DNA of 64,000 nucleotides from contig JANQSO010000004.1 of the NCBI GenBank assembly GCA_028284005.1, positions 124,001 to 188,000 of the forward strand, given 5' to 3'. This document shows positions 51,214 through 59,628 of this stretch, piece after piece (the first letter of the stretch is position 1; every line of letters begins with the position of its first letter). The notes under the pieces are model-generated. The model was not told where the DNA came from, did no database searches, and worked only from the letters and a program-made list of their open reading frames with translations. The position numbers were made by a program, and so were the translations under genes. This stretch comes from Flavobacteriaceae bacterium (GTDB lineage: Bacteria > Bacteroidota > Bacteroidia > Flavobacteriales > Flavobacteriaceae).

Positions 51214-51582
51214 ATGAAAAAAGTATTATTTATCATCTTAGGTAGCCTTTTAGGGCTGTATCTGCTCTATTTCGCCTTTGTATACTTTGTGCCGTATAGT
51301 GAAGGTACCCGTTCCGGAGAACTCATAAAATTTAGCCATAAAGGAGTTATTGTAAAAACCTGGGAAGGAGAAATAAGCCAGGGAATAAGCGGAGCGCAGA
51401 TCTTCCGGTTTTCGGTTCTGGATAGGGAGAAAGACGTAATCGAAAAACTAAAGGAGTATCAAGGCAGGTATGTAAAACTGTCGTATATGGAACGCTTTGG
51501 TACTTTTTTCTTTTGGGGAGATACCAATTATTTTATAACAGATGTCAAAGAAGAACCCTCACCTCATTATAACAGGAACTAA
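51214..51582 (+). CDS. Small membrane-anchored protein of unknown function
   Basis: The 122-residue protein has one N-terminal helix (KVLFIILGSLLGLYLLYFAFV) and a short beta domain, with EGTRSGELIKFSHKGVIVKTWEGE. Similar flavobacterial proteins are often mislabelled '6-phosphogluconate dehydrogenase'; no dehydrogenase motif exists here. The KFSHKGVIVKTWEG block is typical of that group. Probably co-transcribed with rmuC (27-nt gap). Confidence 0.8.
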   Translation: MKKVLFIILGSLLGLYLLYFAFVYFVPYSEGTRSGELIKFSHKGVIVKTWEGEISQGISGAQIFRFSVLDREKDVIEKLKEYQGRYVKLSYMERFGTFFFWGDTNYFITDVKEEPSPHYNRN

Positions 51583-51609
51583 AAAGCCCGCTTGATGGCG
51601 GGCTTTTTT
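51581..51609. terminator. Bidirectional terminator
   Basis: AAAAAGCCCGC (51581-51591) pairs perfectly with GCGGGCTTTTT (51598-51608) around TTGATG, with A-tract before and T-tract after. It lies between two convergent genes and can serve both. Confidence 0.9.
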
Positions 51610-51613
51610 ATAA

Positions 51614-52441
51614 CTATTTTTTAATAAGCTTCTGGACCTGTTTTGCGTTACCGGCATTGAGTTCTAACAGATAGATTCCGGTAGGTCTGTTACGCAGGTC
51701 TATTTCAAATGAAGATGCATTTACTTTAACTTCTTCAATAAGAGCTCCTAATACACTATATAGCCTATAACTGTCGATTTTATCTTTAGCAGTTACTAAA
51801 GCAAAATCTTTCGCAGGATTAGGGAATAATTTCAAAGAGGACAATGCATTTTCGTTAAGCCCGAGTACTGCATCTGAAATATTGATATTATCCAGGTGCA
51901 AAGTAGCCGCGATTGCGTCAGCAGGGAACGAAGGATTAGGGTTATGAAGGATCCGTATCTCTTTAACATCAGCAAGTGTTTCTCCTATTGTATTTGAACC
52001 ATCATCAACTATAAAATCTACTGCCTCAATAGAAAGTATATAAGAATTCCAATCACTGGAACCTGGTACGGTAACAAAACTAGTAGTAACAATCTCCGTA
52101 TCGTCACTTCCTCCCTTTATTCCAACACGTAAAAACAGGTCGTCTCCGGTGGGTGTTTTTGCATCAAATTCAACAGACAAGATCCCGGCAGCTGTATAAT
52201 CGCCTGTTATATCTGTTCCAACATTGAAAACTGCCAATTTACTACCTGCACCGCTACCTCCCGCACTTACCTCTTCTAAGAAATTATTTACATTGGTAGG
52301 AGGATTGGGAGAGCCGGGGCCATTTGACCAGCCCTGTGTGGTTCCGTCATTAAAATCATTTAAATGCGGATTTGTGATCTGACTTACTGCCGTGCCTATA
52401 AAAAAAACAAAGCAGACTAAAGAGAGTAATAGTTTTTTCAT
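51614..52441 (-). CDS. Secreted protein with T9SS type A sorting domain
   Basis: The 275-residue protein has a signal peptide (MKKLLLSLVCFVFFIGTAVSQ), a beta-sandwich body (about 25-195, GWSNGPGSPNPPTNVNNFLE, IAATLHLDNINISD), and a C-terminal type IX sorting domain (LFPNPAKDFALVTAKD ... GNAKQVQKLIKK). The LDNI- motif and the Gly-rich body resemble carbohydrate-binding jelly rolls of the galactose-binding type. No catalytic domain is seen. Confidence 0.8.
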   Translation of the reverse strand: MKKLLLSLVCFVFFIGTAVSQITNPHLNDFNDGTTQGWSNGPGSPNPPTNVNNFLEEVSAGGSGAGSKLAVFNVGTDITGDYTAAGILSVEFDAKTPTGDDLFLRVGIKGGSDDTEIVTTSFVTVPGSSDWNSYILSIEAVDFIVDDGSNTIGETLADVKEIRILHNPNPSFPADAIAATLHLDNINISDAVLGLNENALSSLKLFPNPAKDFALVTAKDKIDSYRLYSVLGALIEEVKVNASSFEIDLRNRPTGIYLLELNAGNAKQVQKLIKK

Positions 52442-52486
52442 AGTTTTTAGATTTAATTATTAATACAAACAGTTCTATATCTTACG

Positions 52487-53371
52487 TTAAAATACCCTAC
52501 TTAAATTAAATCCGAAAAAGAAGTCTCCATCTCCCCAATCTCCTTCTGCTCTCACTAAGTACCCTTCTTCGAACATGGCCTGTGCATTCGTAAAATGCAT
52601 CTGGAAGACATGCCCGCCGGTTTCCAGGTCAAAACCAATAGAAAGCGGATTTTTATAAACCGAATTATCATTTCTGTTTAAATGAATTCCATAGTCCACA
52701 TTTATGCTCCACCGGGTCGTAAGTTTATATCTTCCACCTATACCTATAGCCAACTGGTCATTTTCTTCATCAAAAGTATTTACGTTTTCATCGTCGATAA
52801 CCACAGTACTGCGTGTAGCTACATTTTCATGTATATGTGTTGGCGCTACCAATATTGAAAAATCTTCGGAAACCTTTCTGGAAATAAGAACCTGCGTTGT
52901 ATACACCAGGCGGTCACTAAATTCGAAATTATTAAAAAGGTCTTCTTCCAATGCCGTATTTACAGTAACCAGGTTATATCCCACAATGGTAACCGGGAAC
53001 CCTTCTTTTTCCTGGTTGAAAAGCCTGTATTTGGCATGAAGCCCGTATTTCTTTTGAAACGAACTCCTGGCAACCCCAACATTTAACCATTCGTTCACAC
53101 CATAGATAAATTTTATTTGAGTAACCGCATTATCAAGTCCGAAAAAATCGTCAATACCATTTTTTACCGTTCCAAACCTATGCGACACCACTAAATAAAG
53201 GTCCTTTTTACTGGCGAGTTTGGTTGATTCAAAATTTACAACCTTTAGCCCTTTAAATGCAGCTCTGACAGTTTCATCAACGGTAACGTCTTTTTCAAGA
53301 TCATCTAACAGATCATCTTGAGCAAATGTTAATACAGGTAATAACAATAGAAAAAAGATAAAGTTCTTCAT
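52487..53371 (-). CDS. Exported beta-barrel protein, DUF5777-like
   Basis: The 294-residue protein has a signal peptide (MKNFIFFLLLLPVLTFAQ) and a beta-rich body with repeated strands (LYLVVSHRFGTV, VVIDDENVNTF, SINVDYGIHLNRND). It ends with FNLSRVF, a C-terminal Phe as in outer-membrane barrels. From memory it matches DUF5777, a barrel family of Bacteroidota. It lies in a five-gene group with cytochrome, cupredoxin and YceI proteins, of which it would be the outer-membrane member. Confidence 0.75.
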   Translation of the reverse strand: MKNFIFFLLLLPVLTFAQDDLLDDLEKDVTVDETVRAAFKGLKVVNFESTKLASKKDLYLVVSHRFGTVKNGIDDFFGLDNAVTQIKFIYGVNEWLNVGVARSSFQKKYGLHAKYRLFNQEKEGFPVTIVGYNLVTVNTALEEDLFNNFEFSDRLVYTTQVLISRKVSEDFSILVAPTHIHENVATRSTVVIDDENVNTFDEENDQLAIGIGGRYKLTTRWSINVDYGIHLNRNDNSVYKNPLSIGFDLETGGHVFQMHFTNAQAMFEEGYLVRAEGDWGDGDFFFGFNLSRVF

Positions 53372-53379
53372 AAGTTTAG

Positions 53380-53757
53380 TTATTTAGTAATACTACATTG
53401 GTCCAGTTTTACAACTTCAAAAAGGTCATCGTAGCCAATACAACGACCTTTAATTTTAATTTCTTCATTATCCACTAATCCGGTAAGGCCACCATCAAAG
53501 CTACAATGTACACTATTATTTAATGTGACTGCCATTTCTTCTATTTGAGAAATAGTTCCGGTTACAGTAATTGTATTGTTTAAAATTGATGCCGCAGTTC
53601 CGCTTTTAAATTGTTGCAACAGGTCTTCGGCAGTAATTTCTATAACTGAATCTTCCGTTTTAATATCACGGTGGTCCTGGTACAAATAATTGTATGTAAA
53701 ATATGCACCTACAAGCAGTAAGATCACAACTAAAAAAAACAGTCTTCTCTTTTTCAT
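53380..53757 (-). CDS. Exported or membrane-anchored OB-fold (tRNA_anti-like) protein
   Basis: ATG 53757 (MKKRRLFFLVVILLLVGAYFTY) gives 125 residues with an N-terminal membrane helix or uncleaved signal (RLFFLVVILLLVGAYFTYNYL). The rest, DLLQQFKSGTAASILNNTITVTGTISQIE..., is a small OB fold (in pieces FKSGTAASILNNTITVTGTI, NEEIKIKGRCIGYDD), like the tRNA_anti-like periplasmic proteins of Bacteroidota. Binding partner unknown. It sits 8 nt upstream of DUF5777 in the same operon. Confidence 0.7.
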   Translation of the reverse strand: MKKRRLFFLVVILLLVGAYFTYNYLYQDHRDIKTEDSVIEITAEDLLQQFKSGTAASILNNTITVTGTISQIEEMAVTLNNSVHCSFDGGLTGLVDNEEIKIKGRCIGYDDLFEVVKLDQCSITK

Positions 53758-53770
53758 GATCAATAAGAAA

Positions 53771-54313
53771 TTAATTGGTTAGTGAAAAACTAGCCGAAAC
53801 CATTACTTCTTCAGAGATTTTATTACTTACTATCTTTGGGATCTTGATATTAAAATCCTTTGGGTCCAGTACAAAATTCGTAGTTATTAGTAAAACCCCA
53901 TTTTGCATTTGCAACACCAGAGGAACCTCAACAGCTTTAGTTTCTCCATGCATTGTCACTGCTCCCGAAATGGTAAATTCCTTTTCGCTTTCGGTCAATG
54001 AAGAAGCATCAAAATCTTTGATCTTTCCCTTAAAGGTAGCTTTAGGAAATTTTGAGGACTCAGCGTAGTTTTCATTGAAATGCTCTTCCATCAAAGCAAC
54101 TTTGAACCGAAACCCTTTTATAAGCGCCAATGCAGCAAAATCTCCTGTCTCAGCATTTAAAATTGCACTTACGTTGGTATTTTTAGCCTTTACCTCTTCA
54201 AAAGAGGGTACCGAAGCCTCAAAATTTATTTCTCCCGTTTTAGTACTGTACTTTTGAGCAATAGCTGCAGTAAAACAAAAAAGTATGAGATATAAGGTAA
54301 GTTGTCTTTTCAT
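53771..54313 (-). CDS. YceI-family protein
   Basis: The 180-residue protein has a signal peptide (MKRQLTLYLILFCFTAAIAQ) and the YceI lipocalin-like fold with GEINFEASVPSFEEVKAKN, FKGKIKDFDASSL, TISGAVTMHGETKAVEVPLVL and FVLDPKDFNIKIPKI. YceI proteins bind isoprenoid chains. This suggests a quinone-like ligand in this operon, which also codes for electron-transfer proteins. Confidence 0.9.
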   Translation of the reverse strand: MKRQLTLYLILFCFTAAIAQKYSTKTGEINFEASVPSFEEVKAKNTNVSAILNAETGDFAALALIKGFRFKVALMEEHFNENYAESSKFPKATFKGKIKDFDASSLTESEKEFTISGAVTMHGETKAVEVPLVLQMQNGVLLITTNFVLDPKDFNIKIPKIVSNKISEEVMVSASFSLTN

Positions 54314-54324
54314 GGCATAAGGTA

Positions 54325-54690
54325 TTAATTCTCCAAAAGTCCGTCAGTATTCCATTGTTTTATCAAATCAATAGTTTCCTGAGGTAAACGTGGCCCTCCA
54401 AAAGGCATAAGGCCGGGGTCATTTTCACTACGACTTATACGTTCCAAAAGCCCCCTGTTTAAAACAGCTTCTTTTACATTTTCATACGTTAATAAGGGCA
54501 TAGGAGCTCCATTTTGAGGTGGGTCATTATGACAAACACTGCAAATATTATCGAATGTCGCCCTTACATCCTGGTATGTCACCAAATCCGGAACATCTTG
54601 TCCAACAGGTTCAAGATCATCTATGGTATTTGTGGTACATCCATATAAAAATGCTATAATGATAAGAGGAAATATGTTTGAAATTTTCAT
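54325..54690 (-). CDS. c-type cytochrome, lipoprotein
   Basis: ATG 54690 gives MKISNIFPLIIIAFLYGCTTN, a lipoprotein signal with Cys18, and 121 residues; a GTG at 54696 is less likely. It has one haem-binding motif CSVCH (about 50-54) and a candidate distal Met in GLMPFGG. This is the size of a single-haem cytochrome c. It is likely an outer-membrane-anchored electron carrier. It lies between the YceI and cupredoxin genes. Confidence 0.87.
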   Translation of the reverse strand: MKISNIFPLIIIAFLYGCTTNTIDDLEPVGQDVPDLVTYQDVRATFDNICSVCHNDPPQNGAPMPLLTYENVKEAVLNRGLLERISRSENDPGLMPFGGPRLPQETIDLIKQWNTDGLLEN

Positions 54691-54791
54691 CTTCACTTTA
54701 TTTAAAATGGCAACTGTCTTTTATAAATAAGAGTTTCCTCTTTCTGTAGAGCAGTGACAAAGGTTGTTTTTCTAAAAATACGACTTTTAAA

Positions 54792-55370
54792 TTATTTTTT
54801 TATCAATTGAAGCGTCGTTTCCAAATTACCGGAAGTAACTTTTACAAAATACATTCCTGTTTTAAGGTAAGACATTTGTAATTGAGTATAGGTTCCTGTT
54901 CCGGCTCCTTCTCCCACTTTTCTTCCTGAAATATCATAGATCTTGAACGTATCGAGTCGATACAATGATGCAATGGTAAGTTGGTCTTCTACCGGATTTG
55001 GAAAGATCTTGACATTTCTTGCAAATTTATCGTCTACGGAAAGCGCAGGTATTACCGTAATGGTTCCAAACATAGTTCCGGCATGGACGTCACACTGGTA
55101 TGGGTTGGTACCTTCCATGGTGAAGGTATAAGAAAATTCTGTTCCCAGGCCGGTAATAATACCACTGTCAAATGTTTCCTGGCTTCCACCCTGATTAGTG
55201 ACACTATGTGGTAAAGCATCACCCCATGTCCAATGCATGGTATCTCCAACTTCAATTGTGAAGCTTGCAGCAGCTCCGTTAACCCCTACCATCCAATCGA
55301 GGTCAAAAGTTTGTTGTGCAGAAGCAACTGACACTACAAAGGCAAAAATAAAAAGAGTAATTTTTTTCAT
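54792..55370 (-). CDS. Plastocyanin-like cupredoxin with T9SS sorting domain
   Basis: ATG 55370 gives MKKITLFIFAFVVSVASAQQ, a signal peptide; a longer frame to 55430 is unlikely. The 192-residue protein has a type 1 copper domain with ligands H (ALPHSVTNQ), C and H (YQCDVHAG) and M (GTMFGTI), followed by a C-terminal T9SS tail (IFPNPVEDQLTIAS, TTLQLIKK). It is the first gene of the group and would be secreted or surface-attached. T9SS-exported cupredoxins are recognisable in flavobacteria, but an electron donor is not known. Confidence 0.87.
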   Translation of the reverse strand: MKKITLFIFAFVVSVASAQQTFDLDWMVGVNGAAASFTIEVGDTMHWTWGDALPHSVTNQGGSQETFDSGIITGLGTEFSYTFTMEGTNPYQCDVHAGTMFGTITVIPALSVDDKFARNVKIFPNPVEDQLTIASLYRLDTFKIYDISGRKVGEGAGTGTYTQLQMSYLKTGMYFVKVTSGNLETTLQLIKK

Positions 55371-55475
55371 AACGTTGTTTTTTAAATGGTTATACATTCC
55401 TAATGCAATAGGAACTTTTATATAGAACAACTGAAAACCTCTTTTACCCTACTTATTTACTATACTAAAGATATT

Positions 55476-57650
55476 TTATGTCTTTTTGAACATTACTTTT
55501 TCCTGACTAAAATCATAAGCAGCCTTTAGCCAGGGAAGCATTTGCGACCATTCTGAAGCCGTATAGGTTCTTTTTGCATATACTTTCTTAGTGGAATATT
55601 TTAAAACCCCGTTTTCAACTTTAACACTGCTTATAAACGAACCTGTATCATTGGACACATTTTTTTGAAGTTTTTCCAAACCAACCACCTCGTAGCCTTC
55701 AGGTATTGCAATTTCAACTTCATATTCAAAGGTTTTGGCGTAATTTAAATAAACTCCCAGGTCCCTATCTACCTCATCATCTTCTATTTGTATCTGCCCG
55801 CCAATAAACTTTCCAACCTCTATTAAAAAATTAGGGCCTGCCTTTTTTACAAATTCATCATTTATAGTGAAACTATCATTTATAGATAGTGCTTCGTTTG
55901 AGTAGCGTGCAGAGTTTTCAACTGTATATGTATAATCCTTGATCTTAACTTCAAAATTAGAGCTTACAACCTCTTCAAGGTCTTTCTCTTTTTCTTCCTT
56001 ATAACTGGTCATTAAAGCCTCCATTTTTTGCTGTGCACCGGCATCACTTTTTCCCTGTCGCTTACGGCAGTTATAAAAATGTTTTGTCTTATAATGCTCA
56101 AATTCTTCATTAAGAAAATCTCCGAAAAAAAGCCTCCTTGTAAGTTCTTTGGTCTTGAAATGCCCTGTAAACTTCAGGTTTCTACTCAAATTAAGTGTTT
56201 TAAAATCGTCCTTAAATTCGATATTGATTTTCTCGACTGATTTGTTTTCTTCAGCAGTAGTCACAGGCAATACATCAAAAGTGACCTCGTCCAGCTTCCT
56301 GTTCTTTTCAACACTCATCTTATACACTTTTGTCCCCTCTAAGTTTTCCGGGAAAAAGTCTGCCTGTACATGAGGCGAAAGATTAAAAAAGTACAACGGG
56401 TCCGCAAAGTTAAAACGCAGGCCATAGGACACATTGGAACGTAGCAAAAGATCTTCAATAGGCCCATTATAATCTGCTGTCGCAACGATCACATCGTAAT
56501 CTATTCCTAACTGCTTTGCCAAACCGGCCATATAGTTTACAAATCTGTTTTCACTTAATATAACATAATCCTTATCGCAAGGTACCGCGTAAAAGCGTAT
56601 TTGATTATCACGTGCTATATACAACTCAATAAAGCGGTTAAAGCTCATATGGCGGATATAATAAAGCCCCTGAACCATTTGCTCTCGCTTATCTGTAATT
56701 CCTTTTTCTTCCAAATAGCGCACCACATCTTTTACAGCGCTCTTACTATCAATATCAAAACGGTCTCCGTAGTATTCAATAATCTCTTCTTTAGTAACCC
56801 CGGTCTTTCTTTCGGCATCTTTTTCTGAAAGGAATACACTGGCAGCAGCTTCATTTCTGGCTTTTAAAGCAAAGGTCACCTGAAATTTAAGTGCCGGTAA
56901 TTCGGTTAAAGGATAAAACCATCTTGGAAAATCGCTTTTTTCAATATCTGAAGCTTCCAGGCTGAAACGCCGCGTTGACTTCTTACCGGTTTCAATTTCT
57001 TTGATCTGCGGAGCACCATTATAGGACTCCATATTTAAGAAATAGTCATTCTCTACCGTAACATCCAGTTTCCTGTACAATATAGGGTAATTGGTACTCA
57101 ATACTTTTTCTTCAGGTTCATAAATATGTGTTCCGGAAAAACTACGCAGGTAATCATCTTCATAGATAAAAATATCTATGATATCTCCCACTTCAAGATT
57201 AGGGATCGCTACTTTGTTTTCTTCATCTTGAGTAACTGTTTCCGCATCTATGTCCAGTATAATCTCTTCTCCGTTGGGTTTAATGATCTTAATGCCAATG
57301 ATAGTTTCTTCCTGGTAAAAATTAATGACCCCGGCTCCTACCTGCCTGTTCTTTTCAAAAGAAAATTCAGAAAAATTCTCAACTGAAGCCTTATCCTGTA
57401 ACTTGACACGTTGATGGAAATAGGAAGGGTTGTACATTTTTTTACCGTTATTGGTGTACTCAAAGTTCTCTTCTCTATAAAGAATGACAGCACTTTCATC
57501 TTTCCATTTTTCAGGAACATCAACGACAGTCTTCTTTGAGTCCTGTGACTCCCAAAACTGTTCCCGAAGTTCAATTTCTTTCTTAGATTGGGCCGTAATA
57601 ACTGTTATAGCACATAAAATGCCTAGCAGAGCGAAGTAATATTTTGTCAT
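55476..57650 (-). CDS. DUF3857-domain transglutaminase-like protein (large)
   Basis: The 724-residue protein has a signal peptide (MTKYYFALLGILCAITVITAQ) and a DUF3857 domain (about 80-240, REENFEYTNNGKKMYNPSYF, NFSEFSFEKNRQ). Its central part resembles a transglutaminase-like fold (about 280-410), but the usual catalytic Cys-His-Asp set is not evident. It lies 22 nt from a second DUF3857 gene. Role unknown; outside the cytoplasm. Confidence 0.82.
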   Translation of the reverse strand: MTKYYFALLGILCAITVITAQSKKEIELREQFWESQDSKKTVVDVPEKWKDESAVILYREENFEYTNNGKKMYNPSYFHQRVKLQDKASVENFSEFSFEKNRQVGAGVINFYQEETIIGIKIIKPNGEEIILDIDAETVTQDEENKVAIPNLEVGDIIDIFIYEDDYLRSFSGTHIYEPEEKVLSTNYPILYRKLDVTVENDYFLNMESYNGAPQIKEIETGKKSTRRFSLEASDIEKSDFPRWFYPLTELPALKFQVTFALKARNEAAASVFLSEKDAERKTGVTKEEIIEYYGDRFDIDSKSAVKDVVRYLEEKGITDKREQMVQGLYYIRHMSFNRFIELYIARDNQIRFYAVPCDKDYVILSENRFVNYMAGLAKQLGIDYDVIVATADYNGPIEDLLLRSNVSYGLRFNFADPLYFFNLSPHVQADFFPENLEGTKVYKMSVEKNRKLDEVTFDVLPVTTAEENKSVEKINIEFKDDFKTLNLSRNLKFTGHFKTKELTRRLFFGDFLNEEFEHYKTKHFYNCRKRQGKSDAGAQQKMEALMTSYKEEKEKDLEEVVSSNFEVKIKDYTYTVENSARYSNEALSINDSFTINDEFVKKAGPNFLIEVGKFIGGQIQIEDDEVDRDLGVYLNYAKTFEYEVEIAIPEGYEVVGLEKLQKNVSNDTGSFISSVKVENGVLKYSTKKVYAKRTYTASEWSQMLPWLKAAYDFSQEKVMFKKT

Positions 57651-57671
57651 AATAGTTGATGGTTTTCTATA

Positions 57672-59591
57672 TTAATCTTTTGTAAGCGTAATCTGCTGAT
57701 TAAGATTTTCTTTTAATGCCTCAAAACCTACGTTCCATACATTAAAATCTTCCTTTTTTATCAATCTTTTCTTAAAATTGATATCTTTTTTATATGTAAT
57801 TGTAGTGCCGTTTTGCAGGTAACTTACATTAATATCGATTAGGTCGTTGTTTACTGAAATATCCTTAGGCATTTCTACACTATACCCTTCAGGAATTTGC
57901 AACTTCACTTCAGTTATGACCCGCTCTTTGATCTGAAACATATAATCAGACTTTCGTTCTTCAAATATCCAGCCGGAAGCTGTCTTCACGGGATCAATAT
58001 CTATATACAGATCCCCGTCGAAGCTTGAAACTGCATTTTCAATAGCAACATCATACGAAACTGTTAGATCCTGATCTCTGTTTTCTTCATCGAAGGGAAC
58101 GATCTCTGTTACATTATAGTTTGAATTCCCTGAAGCTAAATAATTTGAAAGTACTTCAATTTGGTTGTCCTTTCCAAAACTGGTATAAGCATTTTGAAAC
58201 GCAACCCGGGATTCACCACCATAATGCCTGTTAACTGTCCCAACCATTGTTTCGTCCTCTATTTTAAGTTCGTAACTCGTTTTATCAATATTAGCGTCTC
58301 CATTTGCTGTCGGAACAGTCAATATCTTAAATCCGTCTTTATCTTGTAGTAAAGCTTGTTTGTCCTGAATTCGTGTGGCATAATCGCCAAATCGGTTATA
58401 TTTTTCGGTTCCGTCTAAAAAGATAGATTCTCCATCCAACATTACCGAACATATCATATGATTATCAACAGATAAAGAAGGGATTGAATAATCATACGCC
58501 AAACGGTCCGTTCCTATCCATACCAAGCGTGCATCAAAACCTGCTTCTTCCAGCATGGCCTTGGTCAGGATCGCCATTCCTTTACAGTCTCCATAACGTT
58601 TGGTAAATACATTTTGCGGACTATCCGGTTTAAACCCCGCTATTCCATCTTCAAAAGCAATGTACCGGATATTATCCTGCACCCAATAAAAGATATTCTT
58701 TACTTTTTCCTCGTTTGTAGTTGTACCACCAATAAGCTCTTTTACTTTAGGGGCATAGACCGAAGGATCTATTTCGACACTTTCAACCAGGCTATTGTAC
58801 CATCCATACAAGTCGTCTACTTTACTAAAAAGTGTTTTTGTTGTGTTCCCGTCATGATAAGATTTTGCTATGAAGAGCACATGGGGGTATGTATACGAAG
58901 GGCCCGGTGTATTGGCCTCATTAGACTGCGGGGCAATATCATTAAACTGATAGGTGATCGTTTTTTTGTCTTTTCCTTCTGTTACGGACTTTTCAATATC
59001 GTAGCCTTCAAAATTAAACTCCTTTATCTCCAGGTCTAACCAAGTTGGAACATTTATAATAAGCTTACCTTCTAATATCCTGAATTGGTCTGTAAAATAC
59101 TCGTTTGTGAAATACTTTATATCATTGTATTTCTTTTTAGTAACAACTTTGACCTTATAGCCCTGCAAGGGAAAATTAAGGTTTGCAAATTTCACACGAT
59201 AGTCTGTATGGAAAAGGTCCTGACTCTTTAAATGTTCATCATAAACTCTTGAAGAGCTTCCAGTTAATTCACGCCCCCGTTGGTCTTTTAAGCGAAACTC
59301 GTCTACTTCAGATTCAGAATCATAATATACCGGGTACTGCAATCTTGAGTTTGAACTGATATTAAGAAGTCCTATATTTTGCTGTTTAACAGCTTCTACA
59401 AATCCTGCTCTCTTGTTCCGGTTGAATGAAATAGTAACTTCTTTTGAGAGTGCTACTATATCTTCTTCCTCATAAGTATTTTTTAAGCTTTTGGCATGCT
59501 CAATATTTTCTGGAGTTGGGTCAGACTTTCTTTGAGCAATAGTAGAAAAAGTAATAAGGCCTATGAAAAATACATGGAGTAATCGATTCAT
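57672..59591 (-). CDS. DUF3857/transglutaminase-like protein
   Basis: The 639-residue protein has a signal peptide (MNRLLHVFFIGLITFSTIAQ), a DUF3857 domain (about 60-250) and a transglutaminase-like core with YWVQDNIRYIAFEDGIAGF, KRYGDCKGMAILTKAML (the Cys of the KYGDC motif), and SLSVDNHMICSVMLDGE (catalytic His). All three catalytic positions are plausible here, unlike the neighbour, so this may be the active partner. The pair seems duplicated and is common in flavobacteria. Confidence 0.88.
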   Translation of the reverse strand: MNRLLHVFFIGLITFSTIAQRKSDPTPENIEHAKSLKNTYEEEDIVALSKEVTISFNRNKRAGFVEAVKQQNIGLLNISSNSRLQYPVYYDSESEVDEFRLKDQRGRELTGSSSRVYDEHLKSQDLFHTDYRVKFANLNFPLQGYKVKVVTKKKYNDIKYFTNEYFTDQFRILEGKLIINVPTWLDLEIKEFNFEGYDIEKSVTEGKDKKTITYQFNDIAPQSNEANTPGPSYTYPHVLFIAKSYHDGNTTKTLFSKVDDLYGWYNSLVESVEIDPSVYAPKVKELIGGTTTNEEKVKNIFYWVQDNIRYIAFEDGIAGFKPDSPQNVFTKRYGDCKGMAILTKAMLEEAGFDARLVWIGTDRLAYDYSIPSLSVDNHMICSVMLDGESIFLDGTEKYNRFGDYATRIQDKQALLQDKDGFKILTVPTANGDANIDKTSYELKIEDETMVGTVNRHYGGESRVAFQNAYTSFGKDNQIEVLSNYLASGNSNYNVTEIVPFDEENRDQDLTVSYDVAIENAVSSFDGDLYIDIDPVKTASGWIFEERKSDYMFQIKERVITEVKLQIPEGYSVEMPKDISVNNDLIDINVSYLQNGTTITYKKDINFKKRLIKKEDFNVWNVGFEALKENLNQQITLTKD

Positions 59592-59628
59592 TCAGTAAAA
59601 AATGTGTTCAATCGTAAATATAGAAATA

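Noticed and set aside
51214-51582. Annotation as 6-phosphogluconate dehydrogenase
   Set aside because: The 122-residue membrane protein has no NADP-binding or catalytic motif of that enzyme.
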